Of a DNA stretch of 64,000 nt, positions 56,994 to 64,000 are shown one piece after another (position 1 is the first letter of the stretch; each line of letters starts with the position of its first letter). Below the pieces are notes generated by a model. That model made no database searches. It was given only the letters and a program-made list of their open reading frames with translations, and had not been told where the DNA came from. This DNA is from Phytoactinopolyspora limicola (GTDB lineage: Bacteria > Actinomycetota > Actinomycetes > Jiangellales > Jiangellaceae), in contig NZ_JAAOEN010000013.1 of the NCBI RefSeq assembly GCF_011320225.1, forward strand, positions 1-64,000, read 5' to 3'. The position numbers and the translations under genes were made by a program.

Positions 56994-57830
56994 TCAGCTG
57001 TCCTGCCGGCTAGTGCGTTCGTCGAGGTCGATCACCTGCCGGGCCTGGGCCACCATGGCCACATCCAGGAAGCTGCCGTCCGGGAGGGTCGACGTGCCGT
57101 CCCCGCGAGCCTGCGCCTGCGCCACGCTGTCCAGCACATCGCGGGCGCGTTGCACCTCGTCCGGGTCGGGCGCGAACGCCGCGACGATCACCGGTAGCTG
57201 CCGGGGATGTATCGCCGCACGCCCGACGAACCCCGACTGCCGCGCGCGGCGAGTCGATTCGGCGAGGCCGTCGAGATCGTGCACGTTCAGATACACCGGG
57301 GCCAACGGTGAAGGTAAGCCAGCCGCCCGGGCCGCCACGAGGATCCGCTGCCGACACCACGCCAGCGCGTCGTCCGTGCTCACGCCTAGATCGGAGGCGA
57401 GGTCCGCTTCCCCCAAACCGACCGAGGCAACCCCATCGGTACGGGCGATCTCGCCCGCGGCTTCCACCCCCGCGGCCGTCTCGATCAGCACGTGTACGGC
57501 TCGCCCGCCCACCTCGGCACGGGCAGCCTCGACGTCGGCGGGTGCGTTCACCATTGGCAGCCGCAGCTCGACGTGGGTGGGCAGGGCGGCCATCAATACG
57601 AGGTCGGCGGCACCCCAGGGTGTGCCCACCGCGTTGACTCGTACCTGCGTGGGCCGCCCTGGGAACTCGGCGATCAGCTCCGGCAGGCCGTGTCGGGCGG
57701 ATTCCTTCGCCGCGGGTGCTACCGCGTCCTCCAGATCGATGATGACGACGTCGGCGTCACCGGCTAGTGCCTTTCGCACCCGGTCCGGACGGTCCGCTGG
57801 TACGTACAGCTGCGTCAACACGATGCTCAT
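56994..57830 (-). CDS. CitE-like HpcH/HpaI aldolase/lyase
   Basis: About 278 residues from ATG 57830 (six codons inside a longer reading). TIM-barrel signatures of the CitE family: LYVPADRPDRVRKAL, DVVIIDLEDAVAP (metal-binding Glu/Asp), TQVRVNAVGTPW, VHVLIETAAGVEAAGEI (catalytic Glu), VGLGEADLASDLGV and GFVGRAAIHPRQLPVI. Such stand-alone enzymes cleave malyl-CoA, citramalyl-CoA or related thioesters, or act as thioesterases. A class III CoA-transferase is encoded 1.2 kb away on the same strand, which would supply the CoA ester; the Rpn gene on the other strand interrupts them. Confidence 0.87.
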   Translation of the reverse strand: MSIVLTQLYVPADRPDRVRKALAGDADVVIIDLEDAVAPAAKESARHGLPELIAEFPGRPTQVRVNAVGTPWGAADLVLMAALPTHVELRLPMVNAPADVEAARAEVGGRAVHVLIETAAGVEAAGEIARTDGVASVGLGEADLASDLGVSTDDALAWCRQRILVAARAAGLPSPLAPVYLNVHDLDGLAESTRRARQSGFVGRAAIHPRQLPVIVAAFAPDPDEVQRARDVLDSVAQAQARGDGTSTLPDGSFLDVAMVAQARQVIDLDERTSRQDS

Positions 57831-57979
57831 GGTCCAAGTGTCCTGCACCGGTGACGTTCCATGGACGGCACCCCGACCTCTCGCGCTTGAGTCATGTATC
57901 TAGTGATTGACTTGGTTAGAGCGCATTATCTTGTTTTACGGCTCATTTACTGTCAGTATCTTCCGGTACGTTGGCCACC

Positions 57980-58963
57980 ATGTCGACCCAACCCAGTCCC
58001 CACGACGCAGTGTTTCGCCGGGTTCTTGGCGACCCCGCCAACGCCGCGTCGCAGCTGCGCGCGGTCTTGCCGGCTCCCCTGCTCAGCAGGCTCGATCTCA
58101 CCCGGCTGACTCCGGTTTCCGGCAGCTTCGTCGACACCACGCTGCGGTGGCGGCACTCGGACTTGCTCTTCACCGCGCCCCTAGAGGACCACCAGGCGTT
58201 CATCTACGTTCTTGTCGAACATCAAAGCGGCGGCGATCCCCTCATGCCGTTTCGGATGTTGCACTATGTGGTCCGGATCTGGGACCGCTATCTCAGCGAA
58301 CGCCCCAAGACAACCCGCCTCCCCGCGGTCATTCCACTGGTGATGCATCACAACCGCGCGCCGTGGGCCGACCCGACTGACGTCATTGACCTCATCGACC
58401 TCGACCGTGACGTGCTCGATGCAGTTGAGAGTTACCTGCCTCGGTTCCGATTCCTGCTCGACGATCTGACCCGACTCGACGAACGGGCTCTGCGAACCCG
58501 GCCGCTCACCCCGCCCACCCGAATGACGCTCCTCCTCCTCAAGATCGCCGCAGGCAACCCCAGGCTGGCGGATGACCTACGGCAATGGACCGACGAGTTG
58601 GGCGCCGTCTTGCGGCAGCCCGGCGGCATCGACCACTTCATCACACTGTTGACGTACATTGGAGCTGTGGGCGAGGCGCCCGCCAGCGAGCTACACCGGC
58701 TGTTCGCCCAACTGGGGTCGGATGCAGAGGAGGCGTATGTGACCACCGCAGACATGCTCCGCGCCGAAGGCGAAGCCCGCGGCGAAGCCCGTGGAGAGGC
58801 TCGCGGCCACGCCCGAGCGCTGCTACAGCTTCTCACCCTGAAGTTCGGCCCACCGCCCGCCGCCGTTCACGCCGCCGTGCAGTCCGCGTCCACCGACCAA
58901 CTCGAGACCTGGACCGCACGTGTCCTCACCGCCCACACGCTGGACGACGTCCTGCGCGCGTGA
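57980..58963 (+). CDS. Rpn-family recombination-promoting nuclease (PD-(D/E)XK)
   Basis: About 327 residues from ATG 57980. The N-terminus SPHDAVFRRVLGDPANAASQL, the nuclease core RHSDLLFTAPLEDHQAFIYVLVEHQSGGD (Asp then ExQ form: VLVEHQS) and PFRMLHYVVRIWDRYL match Rpn/Transposase_31 proteins, whose E. coli members stimulate RecA-independent recombination and act in phage defence. Towards the C-terminus a Gly-Glu-Ala-Arg repeat (EGEARGEARGEARGHAR) precedes a helical tail, usual for the family. It is inserted between genes of the opposite strand and is likely a separately acquired gene. Confidence 0.88.
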   Translation: MSTQPSPHDAVFRRVLGDPANAASQLRAVLPAPLLSRLDLTRLTPVSGSFVDTTLRWRHSDLLFTAPLEDHQAFIYVLVEHQSGGDPLMPFRMLHYVVRIWDRYLSERPKTTRLPAVIPLVMHHNRAPWADPTDVIDLIDLDRDVLDAVESYLPRFRFLLDDLTRLDERALRTRPLTPPTRMTLLLLKIAAGNPRLADDLRQWTDELGAVLRQPGGIDHFITLLTYIGAVGEAPASELHRLFAQLGSDAEEAYVTTADMLRAEGEARGEARGEARGHARALLQLLTLKFGPPPAAVHAAVQSASTDQLETWTARVLTAHTLDDVLRA

Positions 58964-59041
58964 CACGAGTGTGCCGCGCTATACGGCCGACATGAACGCT
59001 CCGGCGGCCCTTGTCGTCGATACGTCGGCCGCGGCACAAGG

Positions 59042-60232
59042 TCAGACGGTGCCGGCCTCGCGGAGTGAAAGTACGTCCTCGGCGTGGTAGCCGAGTTCAC
59101 GCAGCACGTCATCGGTGTCCGCGCCGTGGGCCCGGCCGGTGAACCGCACCCGGCCGGGTGTCTCCGACAGCCGGAACAACACATTCTGCATGGCGATCTC
59201 GCCGAGGTCCGGATCATCCATCCGCACCACCGTGCCGAGCGCGGCGAATTGCGGGTCTTCGACGACGTCCGACGCGTCGTAGATGGGGGCGACGGCGGCC
59301 TCCGCCTTCTCGAACTCGTCGATCACCTCGCCCCGAGGGCGTTGCCCCACCCACGCCGCCACCGCGATGTCGAGTTCGTCGGCGTGCTCCACCCGCCCCG
59401 CACCGGTGGCGAACCAGGGCTGGTCTATGACGTCGGGGCGCCCGACCAGGCGCATCACCCGTTCGGCGATGTTCTGGGAACTCGTGGAGATCGCCACCCA
59501 GCGGCCGTCGGCGCACTCATATGTGTTGCGCGGTGCGTTGTTCACCGACCGGTTGCCCGTGCGCGGTTGCACCGTGCCGAGCTGATCCCACTGGCTGATC
59601 TGTGGACCGAGCATCGCCAGCATCGGTTCGACGATGGCCAGATCGACCACCTGTCCACGGCCCGTCGCCTGCCGGGTGTGCAGCGCCGTCATGATGGCGT
59701 ACGCGGCGGCCAGGGAGGCGATCCCGTCGGCCAGCCCGAACGGCGGCAGCGTCGGCGGGCCATCTGGTTCGCCGGTCATCGCGGCGAACCCACTCATCGC
59801 CTCGGCCAGTGTTCCGAACCCGGGCCGGCGCCGGTACGGACCGATCTGGCCGAACCCGGTCAGCCGGGCCAGCACCAGGCCGGAGTTGTGCGCGGACAGC
59901 CGGTCGTATCCCAGATTCCACCGCTCCAGCGTGTCCGGCCGAAAGTTCTCGACGACGACGTCGGCCCCTGCCGCAAGCCGGGTGAACACCTCTTGCCCGG
60001 CCGGCCGCGAAAGATCCACCGTGACCGCTCGCTTGTTCCGGCCCAGTGTTTTGGACCAGAGATTGTGCCCGGCCTTGGCGGCGCCGTGGCCCCGGGCGGG
60101 ATCGGGTCGCCGTGGGTGCTCGACCTTGATGACCTCGGCCCCCATGTCACCCAGGTGCATCGCCGTCAGCGGCCCCGCGAACAGCGTCGACGCATCGACC
60201 ACCCGCAGCCCGGCCAGTGGCCCGTCGTTCAT
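59042..60232 (-). CDS. Class III CoA-transferase (CaiB/BaiF family)
   Basis: About 396 residues from ATG 60232, which has AAAGG 6 bases upstream (ATG 60238 lies too close to it). Motifs: LAGLRVVDASTLFAGPLTAMHLGDMGAEVIKVEHP, best read in two parts (LRVVDASTLFAGP and LGDMGAEVIKVEHP), LWSKTLGRNKRAVTVDL, ADVVVENFRPDTL, and GFGTLAEAMSGFAAMTG followed by the Asp-containing EPDGPP. These enzymes move CoA between carboxylic acids through an Asp anhydride. It is the last gene of the ADP-ribosylglycohydrolase-ribokinase operon, 17 bases after rbsK, so its acid is probably derived from the aglycone or sugar handled there. Confidence 0.9.
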   Translation of the reverse strand: MNDGPLAGLRVVDASTLFAGPLTAMHLGDMGAEVIKVEHPRRPDPARGHGAAKAGHNLWSKTLGRNKRAVTVDLSRPAGQEVFTRLAAGADVVVENFRPDTLERWNLGYDRLSAHNSGLVLARLTGFGQIGPYRRRPGFGTLAEAMSGFAAMTGEPDGPPTLPPFGLADGIASLAAAYAIMTALHTRQATGRGQVVDLAIVEPMLAMLGPQISQWDQLGTVQPRTGNRSVNNAPRNTYECADGRWVAISTSSQNIAERVMRLVGRPDVIDQPWFATGAGRVEHADELDIAVAAWVGQRPRGEVIDEFEKAEAAVAPIYDASDVVEDPQFAALGTVVRMDDPDLGEIAMQNVLFRLSETPGRVRFTGRAHGADTDDVLRELGYHAEDVLSLREAGTV

Positions 60233-60249
60233 CGTCATCCTTTCGTCGG

Positions 60250-61179
60250 TCAGGTATCCCGGTCGGCGAGGAAACGATCGATTTCCCGGCGGCTGGGCAT
60301 CGAGGTGGACGCCCCGAAACGCTGCACGGCCAGTGCGGCGGCAGCCGAGGCGCGGCGCAGCGCGGCCGCCGTCTCCAGCCCGTCGACCAGGCCGGCGGCC
60401 AGCACTCCCACGAAGGTGTCCCCAGCCGCGGTGGTGTCGACGGCGTCGACGGTGAAGGCGGGTACCCGTAGCGGGTCGGCGCCGGTGGCCGCATGCACCG
60501 CACCCTGCTCCCCCAGCGTCACCACCACCTCGCGGACCCGCTTCGCCACGACGGCCGCGACCTCGCTGGCCTGGTCCGCCGATGTGACGCCTCCGGTCCG
60601 GCCGGCCACCACCCCGGCCTCGTGCTCATTGGCGACCAGCACGTCGACGTTGTCCAGCAGCCCGTCGGGCAACGGCACGACCGGCGCCGGGGTCAGCACC
60701 GTGCGCACCCCGGCCCACCGGGCGAACGCCGCGGCCTGAGCCACGAGCTTCAACGGTAGTTCCAGTTGCAGTAGCAGCATCGTGGCGCCGGAGATGATCC
60801 CGCGGTGCTCGTCGGTGAGGGTTGTCACCGTGCCGTTGGCTCCCGGCACCACGATGATCGAGTTGCTACCGGCGCCGTCGACGGTGATGTGCGCGGTTCC
60901 GGTCGGCTCGGGGGCGTCGACGAGGCCACTGATCTCGACGCCCTCGGCGGCCAGCAGTTGGCGGATCCGGTGGCCGTATTCGTCAGCGCCGACGGCACCG
61001 AGGAATTGGACGTTGGCGCCCGCGCGGGCGGCGGCGAGGGCCTGGTTGGCGCCCTTACCACCGGGCACGGTGCGGAAGGTGCGTCCGGTAACGGTTTCTC
61101 CCAGCTGTGGTGCCCGGTCGGCGCTCACCACCAGGTCCATGTTCGCGCTACCTAAGACGACGATGGATGTCTCGCTCAT
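60250..61179 (-). CDS. rbsK: Ribokinase / PfkB-family sugar kinase
   Basis: About 309 residues from ATG 61179 (TAGGAG 4 bases upstream), overlapping the preceding stop in ATGA. Ribokinase patterns: VVLGSANMDLVVSADRAP, VPGGKGANQALAAARAG (sugar-binding GG(K/N)GAN), LLLQLELPL, and the anion-hole/base motif DTTAAGDTFVGVLAAGL near the C-terminus. It phosphorylates ribose or a similar pentose or nucleoside at the 5-hydroxyl. Its coupling to three ADP-ribosylglycohydrolase genes suggests it captures sugar released by N- or O-glycosidic cleavage. Confidence 0.88.
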   Translation of the reverse strand: MSETSIVVLGSANMDLVVSADRAPQLGETVTGRTFRTVPGGKGANQALAAARAGANVQFLGAVGADEYGHRIRQLLAAEGVEISGLVDAPEPTGTAHITVDGAGSNSIIVVPGANGTVTTLTDEHRGIISGATMLLLQLELPLKLVAQAAAFARWAGVRTVLTPAPVVPLPDGLLDNVDVLVANEHEAGVVAGRTGGVTSADQASEVAAVVAKRVREVVVTLGEQGAVHAATGADPLRVPAFTVDAVDTTAAGDTFVGVLAAGLVDGLETAAALRRASAAAALAVQRFGASTSMPSRREIDRFLADRDT

Positions 61180-62606
61180 GTCACTCCTATCCGCCCGGAC
61201 ACGGCGAGGGTGCGCCGGGCGAGCCTGTCGAAACCGATGCCGTCGTAACCGGGCAACGACGAGGCCACCCGGTTGCGCATCGGCGCGACCCAGTATTCCG
61301 GCAAGGAGGACAACCCCGACAGTCCACCAAGGAGTGAACCTACGGTCGCGCCGTTGGAGTCGGTGTCCCACCCGCCACTGACGGCTAACGTCACCGACCG
61401 CCCGAAGTCTCCTTCCCCGAACACGAGGGCGGTAACCATCAGCGCGGTGTTATTCAGCACGTGAACCCAATGCAGGTGCCCGTAGCGCTGCTCGATCAGG
61501 TCCACCGCCGCCTCGAAGTCGGCGCATATCGCGGGCAGCGAGCGGGCGAAGCGGACCGCGGCGGCGTACCGCGACGCCGGCGGCACCACCGACAAGCCAG
61601 CATCGAGGATGTCATCGACAGTGCTCCCGACCAGCGACGCCGCGCACGCAGCGGCGACGAACATCTCGCCGTACACGCCGTTGCGGGTGTGGCTGAGCAC
61701 CGCGTCGCGCCACGCCAGCTCAGCCGCCCGGGCCGGCTCCCCCGGAAAGACCCAGCCGAACACGTCACCCCGGATCTGCGCGCCGATCCAATCCTGGAAC
61801 GGGTTACGCACCCGCGCCGTGGCAGGTGGATCGATCCCCAGGAGCAGGTTGCGGTACGCCACCCGCTCGGCGGTGAACACTCGGCCGGCCGGCAGTTCAG
61901 CCAACCATCCCTGTGCGACGTCAGAGGTGTCCAGCGCCGCACCATGGCGTTCCAAGAGGGAAAGGTTGAGCATGGGGAAGTTGAGGTCGTCGTCCTCGGG
62001 CATCCCGTCGATGTTCTCGGCCAGGCTGGTCGGGGCGCTGCGCCGGTTCCACGGCCACCGGGCGGCGACCTCCGGCGACAACCCCTCGGCGGTAAACCAC
62101 CCGGTGAGCGGCCAGCGCCCGGTGGACTCCAGGATCTCCCGAATCCCCCGGCGCGGGATCTTCTCCACTGGTTTGCCGAGCAGACAACCGGCCGCTCGGC
62201 CGGTCCATGCGCCATGGATCCGGTCGAGCAGGCCTGCCGAGCCGAGCTGGTTGACCGAGCCGAGCTGGTTGACCGAGCCGAGTTGGCTGGCCGAGCCGAG
62301 CTGGTTGGCCGGGCCGGCGGGCCGCACACCGAACGCGGGTGCCACGGCCCGAATGGCGTCCAGGTCGGTCGGCTCGGTGGTCTCGATCGGTGCCGGCCGC
62401 TGATCGATCTCGTCGAGTATCTCTACCGCCACCTCCCGTTGCTCCGCCGTGCCTGGTGTACTGGACGCACCGGAGTGCAGGGGTTCCGGATGACCGCCGA
62501 CCGCCAGCCACCGGTCACGCAGGTCGGCGACGTCGACACCGTCGTCAACAGCCCGGTGCAGCGCATGCCCCACCAGGTCCTCCGGTTGTACCCAGGTCAG
62601 TCGCAT
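61176..62606 (-). CDS. ADP-ribosylglycohydrolase family protein (paralogue 1)
   Basis: About 476 residues. The catalytic core starts near residue 128: RIHGAWTGRAAGCLLGKPVEKIP, then IDGMPEDDDLNFPMLNLSLL (metal-binding acidic cluster), NGVYGEMFVAAACAA and SGGWDTDSNGATVGSLLGGL (metal-binding Asp pair). The first 125 residues are an extra N-terminal part with a linker of four six-residue repeats (NQLGSV type) encoded by 18-base tandem repeats. It follows paralogue 2 by 3 bases and overlaps rbsK. Members of this fold remove ADP-ribose or cleave other N-glycosides with two Mg ions; here a small-molecule role is suggested by the kinase. Confidence 0.88.
   Translation of the reverse strand: MRLTWVQPEDLVGHALHRAVDDGVDVADLRDRWLAVGGHPEPLHSGASSTPGTAEQREVAVEILDEIDQRPAPIETTEPTDLDAIRAVAPAFGVRPAGPANQLGSASQLGSVNQLGSVNQLGSAGLLDRIHGAWTGRAAGCLLGKPVEKIPRRGIREILESTGRWPLTGWFTAEGLSPEVAARWPWNRRSAPTSLAENIDGMPEDDDLNFPMLNLSLLERHGAALDTSDVAQGWLAELPAGRVFTAERVAYRNLLLGIDPPATARVRNPFQDWIGAQIRGDVFGWVFPGEPARAAELAWRDAVLSHTRNGVYGEMFVAAACAASLVGSTVDDILDAGLSVVPPASRYAAAVRFARSLPAICADFEAAVDLIEQRYGHLHWVHVLNNTALMVTALVFGEGDFGRSVTLAVSGGWDTDSNGATVGSLLGGLSGLSSLPEYWVAPMRNRVASSLPGYDGIGFDRLARRTLAVSGRIGVT
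62238..62309. repeat. Four 18-bp tandem repeats inside paralogue 1
   Basis: Units CGAGCCGAGCTGGTTGAC (x2), then two variants (AGTTGGCTGGC and AGCTGGTTGGC endings). They encode the interdomain linker on the minus strand. In frame and so tolerated; likely variable in copy number. Confidence 0.8.
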
Positions 62607-62609
62607 CGG

Positions 62610-63779
62610 CTACGTCAACCGTCCGAACGCTTCGTCCGCGGCGGCCCGGCGGGTCGTATCGCCGGCTCGGATCTCCAGTGTGATCTCCGCGAGCTGCCGG
62701 CCGGGCGTCTCGAGGTCGATCCGGCTGGCCGTGGCCACCTGTTCGGCCCACTCGGTGGGAACCACGGCCAGCCCACCCAACGTTCCCGCGATCGCGCCGG
62801 CCATCGAGGCGATCGAGTCGGAGTCGCGACCGTAGTTCACGCCACCGAGCACCGAGTCTCGCCAGTCGCCACCGCTGATTACCAGCATCGCCAGCGCCAC
62901 CGGTAGTTCCTCGATGCTGTGCAGCCGGCTGGGGCGGCGTGCGCCGAGGCCTTGGTCGCGATAGTCCTCACCGACGGTGTCGTACCCCCGCACGGCCTTG
63001 CGCAGCTGGCCGGACTCGACCGCCTCCGTCCAGTGCCGCGCGCCTGATGCCGCATCGATGACCGCCTCGATCGCCGCCCGAGTCCCGTCTTTGGCCAATC
63101 GCAACGCCGTCGCCACCACGTCGTCGACGGTTGCCCCCGGGCGCGCCGCCGCCGCGATACAGGCCGCCATGACCCCGGCCGCCTCCCGGCCGAACGACGT
63201 TTGGTGCGCTCCGGCCAGATCGATCGCCTCCGCATAAGCCGCATCCGGGTCCGCGGCGTTGACGATCCCCACGGGAGCGATGTACATCGCAGCGCCGCAG
63301 TTCACCGCGTTGCCGACACCGCCCTCCCGCGGGTCGGCATGGGCCCAGTGCAATCGCAGTGCCATATGTTTCTCGGCCAGGAACACCCGCTGCAGGGGTA
63401 ACGCCTCGGCCTCCAACTCCGGAATCCAGCGTTTCTCGCCGATCATCAACGGCACCAGGTGATCAGCCACGTCGTACGCCGTGAGATGCCGCCGGACGCG
63501 TCCGTAGACCTCGACCAGCAAGTGAGTCATCAGGGTGTCGTCGGTGATATGCCCGTCACCCTTGTGGTACGGCGCGATCGGCCGTGCGTTGCGCCAGTCC
63601 TCGTAGTACGGGCCGACAACACCTTCGACCCAGCCGCCCCACCGCTGGCGGATCTGCTCGGGCGACCACCCTTCGGTCGGGCCGCCGAGGGCGTCCCCGA
63701 CCGCCGCGCCGAGCAGGCAACCAACCGCCCGGTCGGCCAGCGGCGTCGGAGTAGAAAGCGGGCTCTCAGGGCCTGTCAC
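62610..63779 (-). CDS. ADP-ribosylglycohydrolase family protein (paralogue 2)
   Basis: About 389 residues from GTG 63779 (GGAAGGGAAA upstream), overlapping the stop of paralogue 3 in GTGA. Core motifs: RAVGCLLGAAVGDALGGPTEGW, GDGHITDDTLMTHLLVEVY (metal-binding T-D-D), NAVNCGAAMYIAPVGIVNA, GREAAGVMAACIAAAA, and GGVNYGRDSDSIASMAGAIAGTLGG (metal-binding D-S-D). All expected acidic ligands are present, so it should be active. Neither this nor paralogue 1 shows a signal peptide. Second gene of the operon as seen here. Confidence 0.9.
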   Translation of the reverse strand: MTGPESPLSTPTPLADRAVGCLLGAAVGDALGGPTEGWSPEQIRQRWGGWVEGVVGPYYEDWRNARPIAPYHKGDGHITDDTLMTHLLVEVYGRVRRHLTAYDVADHLVPLMIGEKRWIPELEAEALPLQRVFLAEKHMALRLHWAHADPREGGVGNAVNCGAAMYIAPVGIVNAADPDAAYAEAIDLAGAHQTSFGREAAGVMAACIAAAARPGATVDDVVATALRLAKDGTRAAIEAVIDAASGARHWTEAVESGQLRKAVRGYDTVGEDYRDQGLGARRPSRLHSIEELPVALAMLVISGGDWRDSVLGGVNYGRDSDSIASMAGAIAGTLGGLAVVPTEWAEQVATASRIDLETPGRQLAEITLEIRAGDTTRRAAADEAFGRLT

Positions 63780-64000
63780 AGATGTTTCCCTTCCTTCACG
63801 ACTGGACCCGTCGCACGATCGAGCAGGTCCATGATGTCCACGCCGGCCAGATCCGGTGCACAGCACCCAGCCAGCACCCGGCAGCGCCCGACCCAGCTCA
63901 CCGGAAACTCCCCGGCTCCCCGCGCGGCCCCGACGAGCGCCCCGGTAAGGGCGGGCGCGCTGTCCGCCAGCGACGGCAGACACGCCGCCGCCGTGATCGC
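63776..64000 (-). CDS. ADP-ribosylglycohydrolase family protein (paralogue 3), C-terminal part
   Basis: The frame is open from the window edge (AITAAACLPSLADSAPALTG, ALVGAARGAGEFPVSWVGRC, then CAPDLAGVDIMDLLDRA) and stops in the TGA that overlaps the next start (GTGA). The ALTGALVGAARGA helix and the following trailing segment match the end of ADP-ribosylglycohydrolase domains. Its catalytic Asp motifs lie outside the window. This makes three paralogues in tandem with full translational coupling. Confidence 0.65.
   Translation of the reverse strand, partial: AITAAACLPSLADSAPALTGALVGAARGAGEFPVSWVGRCRVLAGCCAPDLAGVDIMDLLDRATGPVVKEGKHL

Noticed and set aside
53911-57830. Defence island reading of S8 peptidase with Rpn
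   Set aside because: The peptidase is a secreted enzyme with signal peptide, PA and Fn3 domains, so it does not fit a cytoplasmic defence module.

Overview
The window comes from a high-GC actinobacterium. It carries the GlgE maltosyl-phosphate pathway (glgE-treS-mak-glgB with glgP divergent and glgX nearby), DUF222/HNH genes, FadR-type GntR regulators, LPXTG-anchored proteins and many GTG starts. A Jiangellales-like member is my guess, from gene style only. No rRNA or complete tRNA gene is present.

1-17.5 kb is a carbohydrate/sugar-acid catabolic locus in visible decay, with an IS30-type transposase end at the left edge and a deleted IS110 copy inside. It encodes a Tat-lipoprotein sugar-binding protein, two LplB/LplC-type permeases, two FadR-type regulators, an AraC regulator, two amidohydrolases, a GH10 glycosidase, an SDR dehydrogenase, an enolase-superfamily dehydratase and an RraA-like protein. 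At least six genes are broken: a second binding-protein 5' end, one amidohydrolase, a Gfo/Idh dehydrogenase, an SGNH hydrolase, the dehydratase (4-bp duplication) and the RraA-like gene (nonsense codon). A recurrent CTTAAG-type operator lies before five of its transcription units, so the cluster was one regulon.

17.5-24.5 kb looks like the remains of an integrated element. It holds a frame-broken helicase/methylase tail, a Gabija-like defence pair (gajA and a gajB whose C-terminal part is replaced in frame by a carbohydrate-binding tail), an M23 peptidase fragment abutting a truncated tyrosine integrase, and the 3' end of a tRNA gene as a probable attachment site.

24.8-37.2 kb is mostly cell surface and secretion: a protein with HQCQY repeats, a small CxxC protein, a large STAND-LuxR regulator, a copper amine oxidase-like lipoprotein, two choice-of-anchor G paralogues with Asp-Val-Asp-Ala stalks (one keeps LPDTG, one has lost its anchor), a hexapeptide acyltransferase and a methyltransferase.

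37.4-51.4 kb is alpha-glucan metabolism: GlgX debranches glycogen, GlgP makes glucose-1-P/maltodextrins, TreS and Mak convert trehalose to maltose-1-phosphate, GlgE polymerises it and GlgB branches it. A frameshifted DUF222-HNH gene and a UTRA remnant interrupt the block.

51.4-64 kb holds an AbiEi/DUF559 protein, a secreted glycerophosphodiesterase, a large subtilisin with PA domain, a CitE-like lyase, an Rpn-type nuclease, and a tightly packed minus-strand operon of three ADP-ribosylglycohydrolase paralogues, a ribokinase and a class III CoA-transferase. Two intergenic inverted repeats there share the arm GGAGTTGGTGCA.
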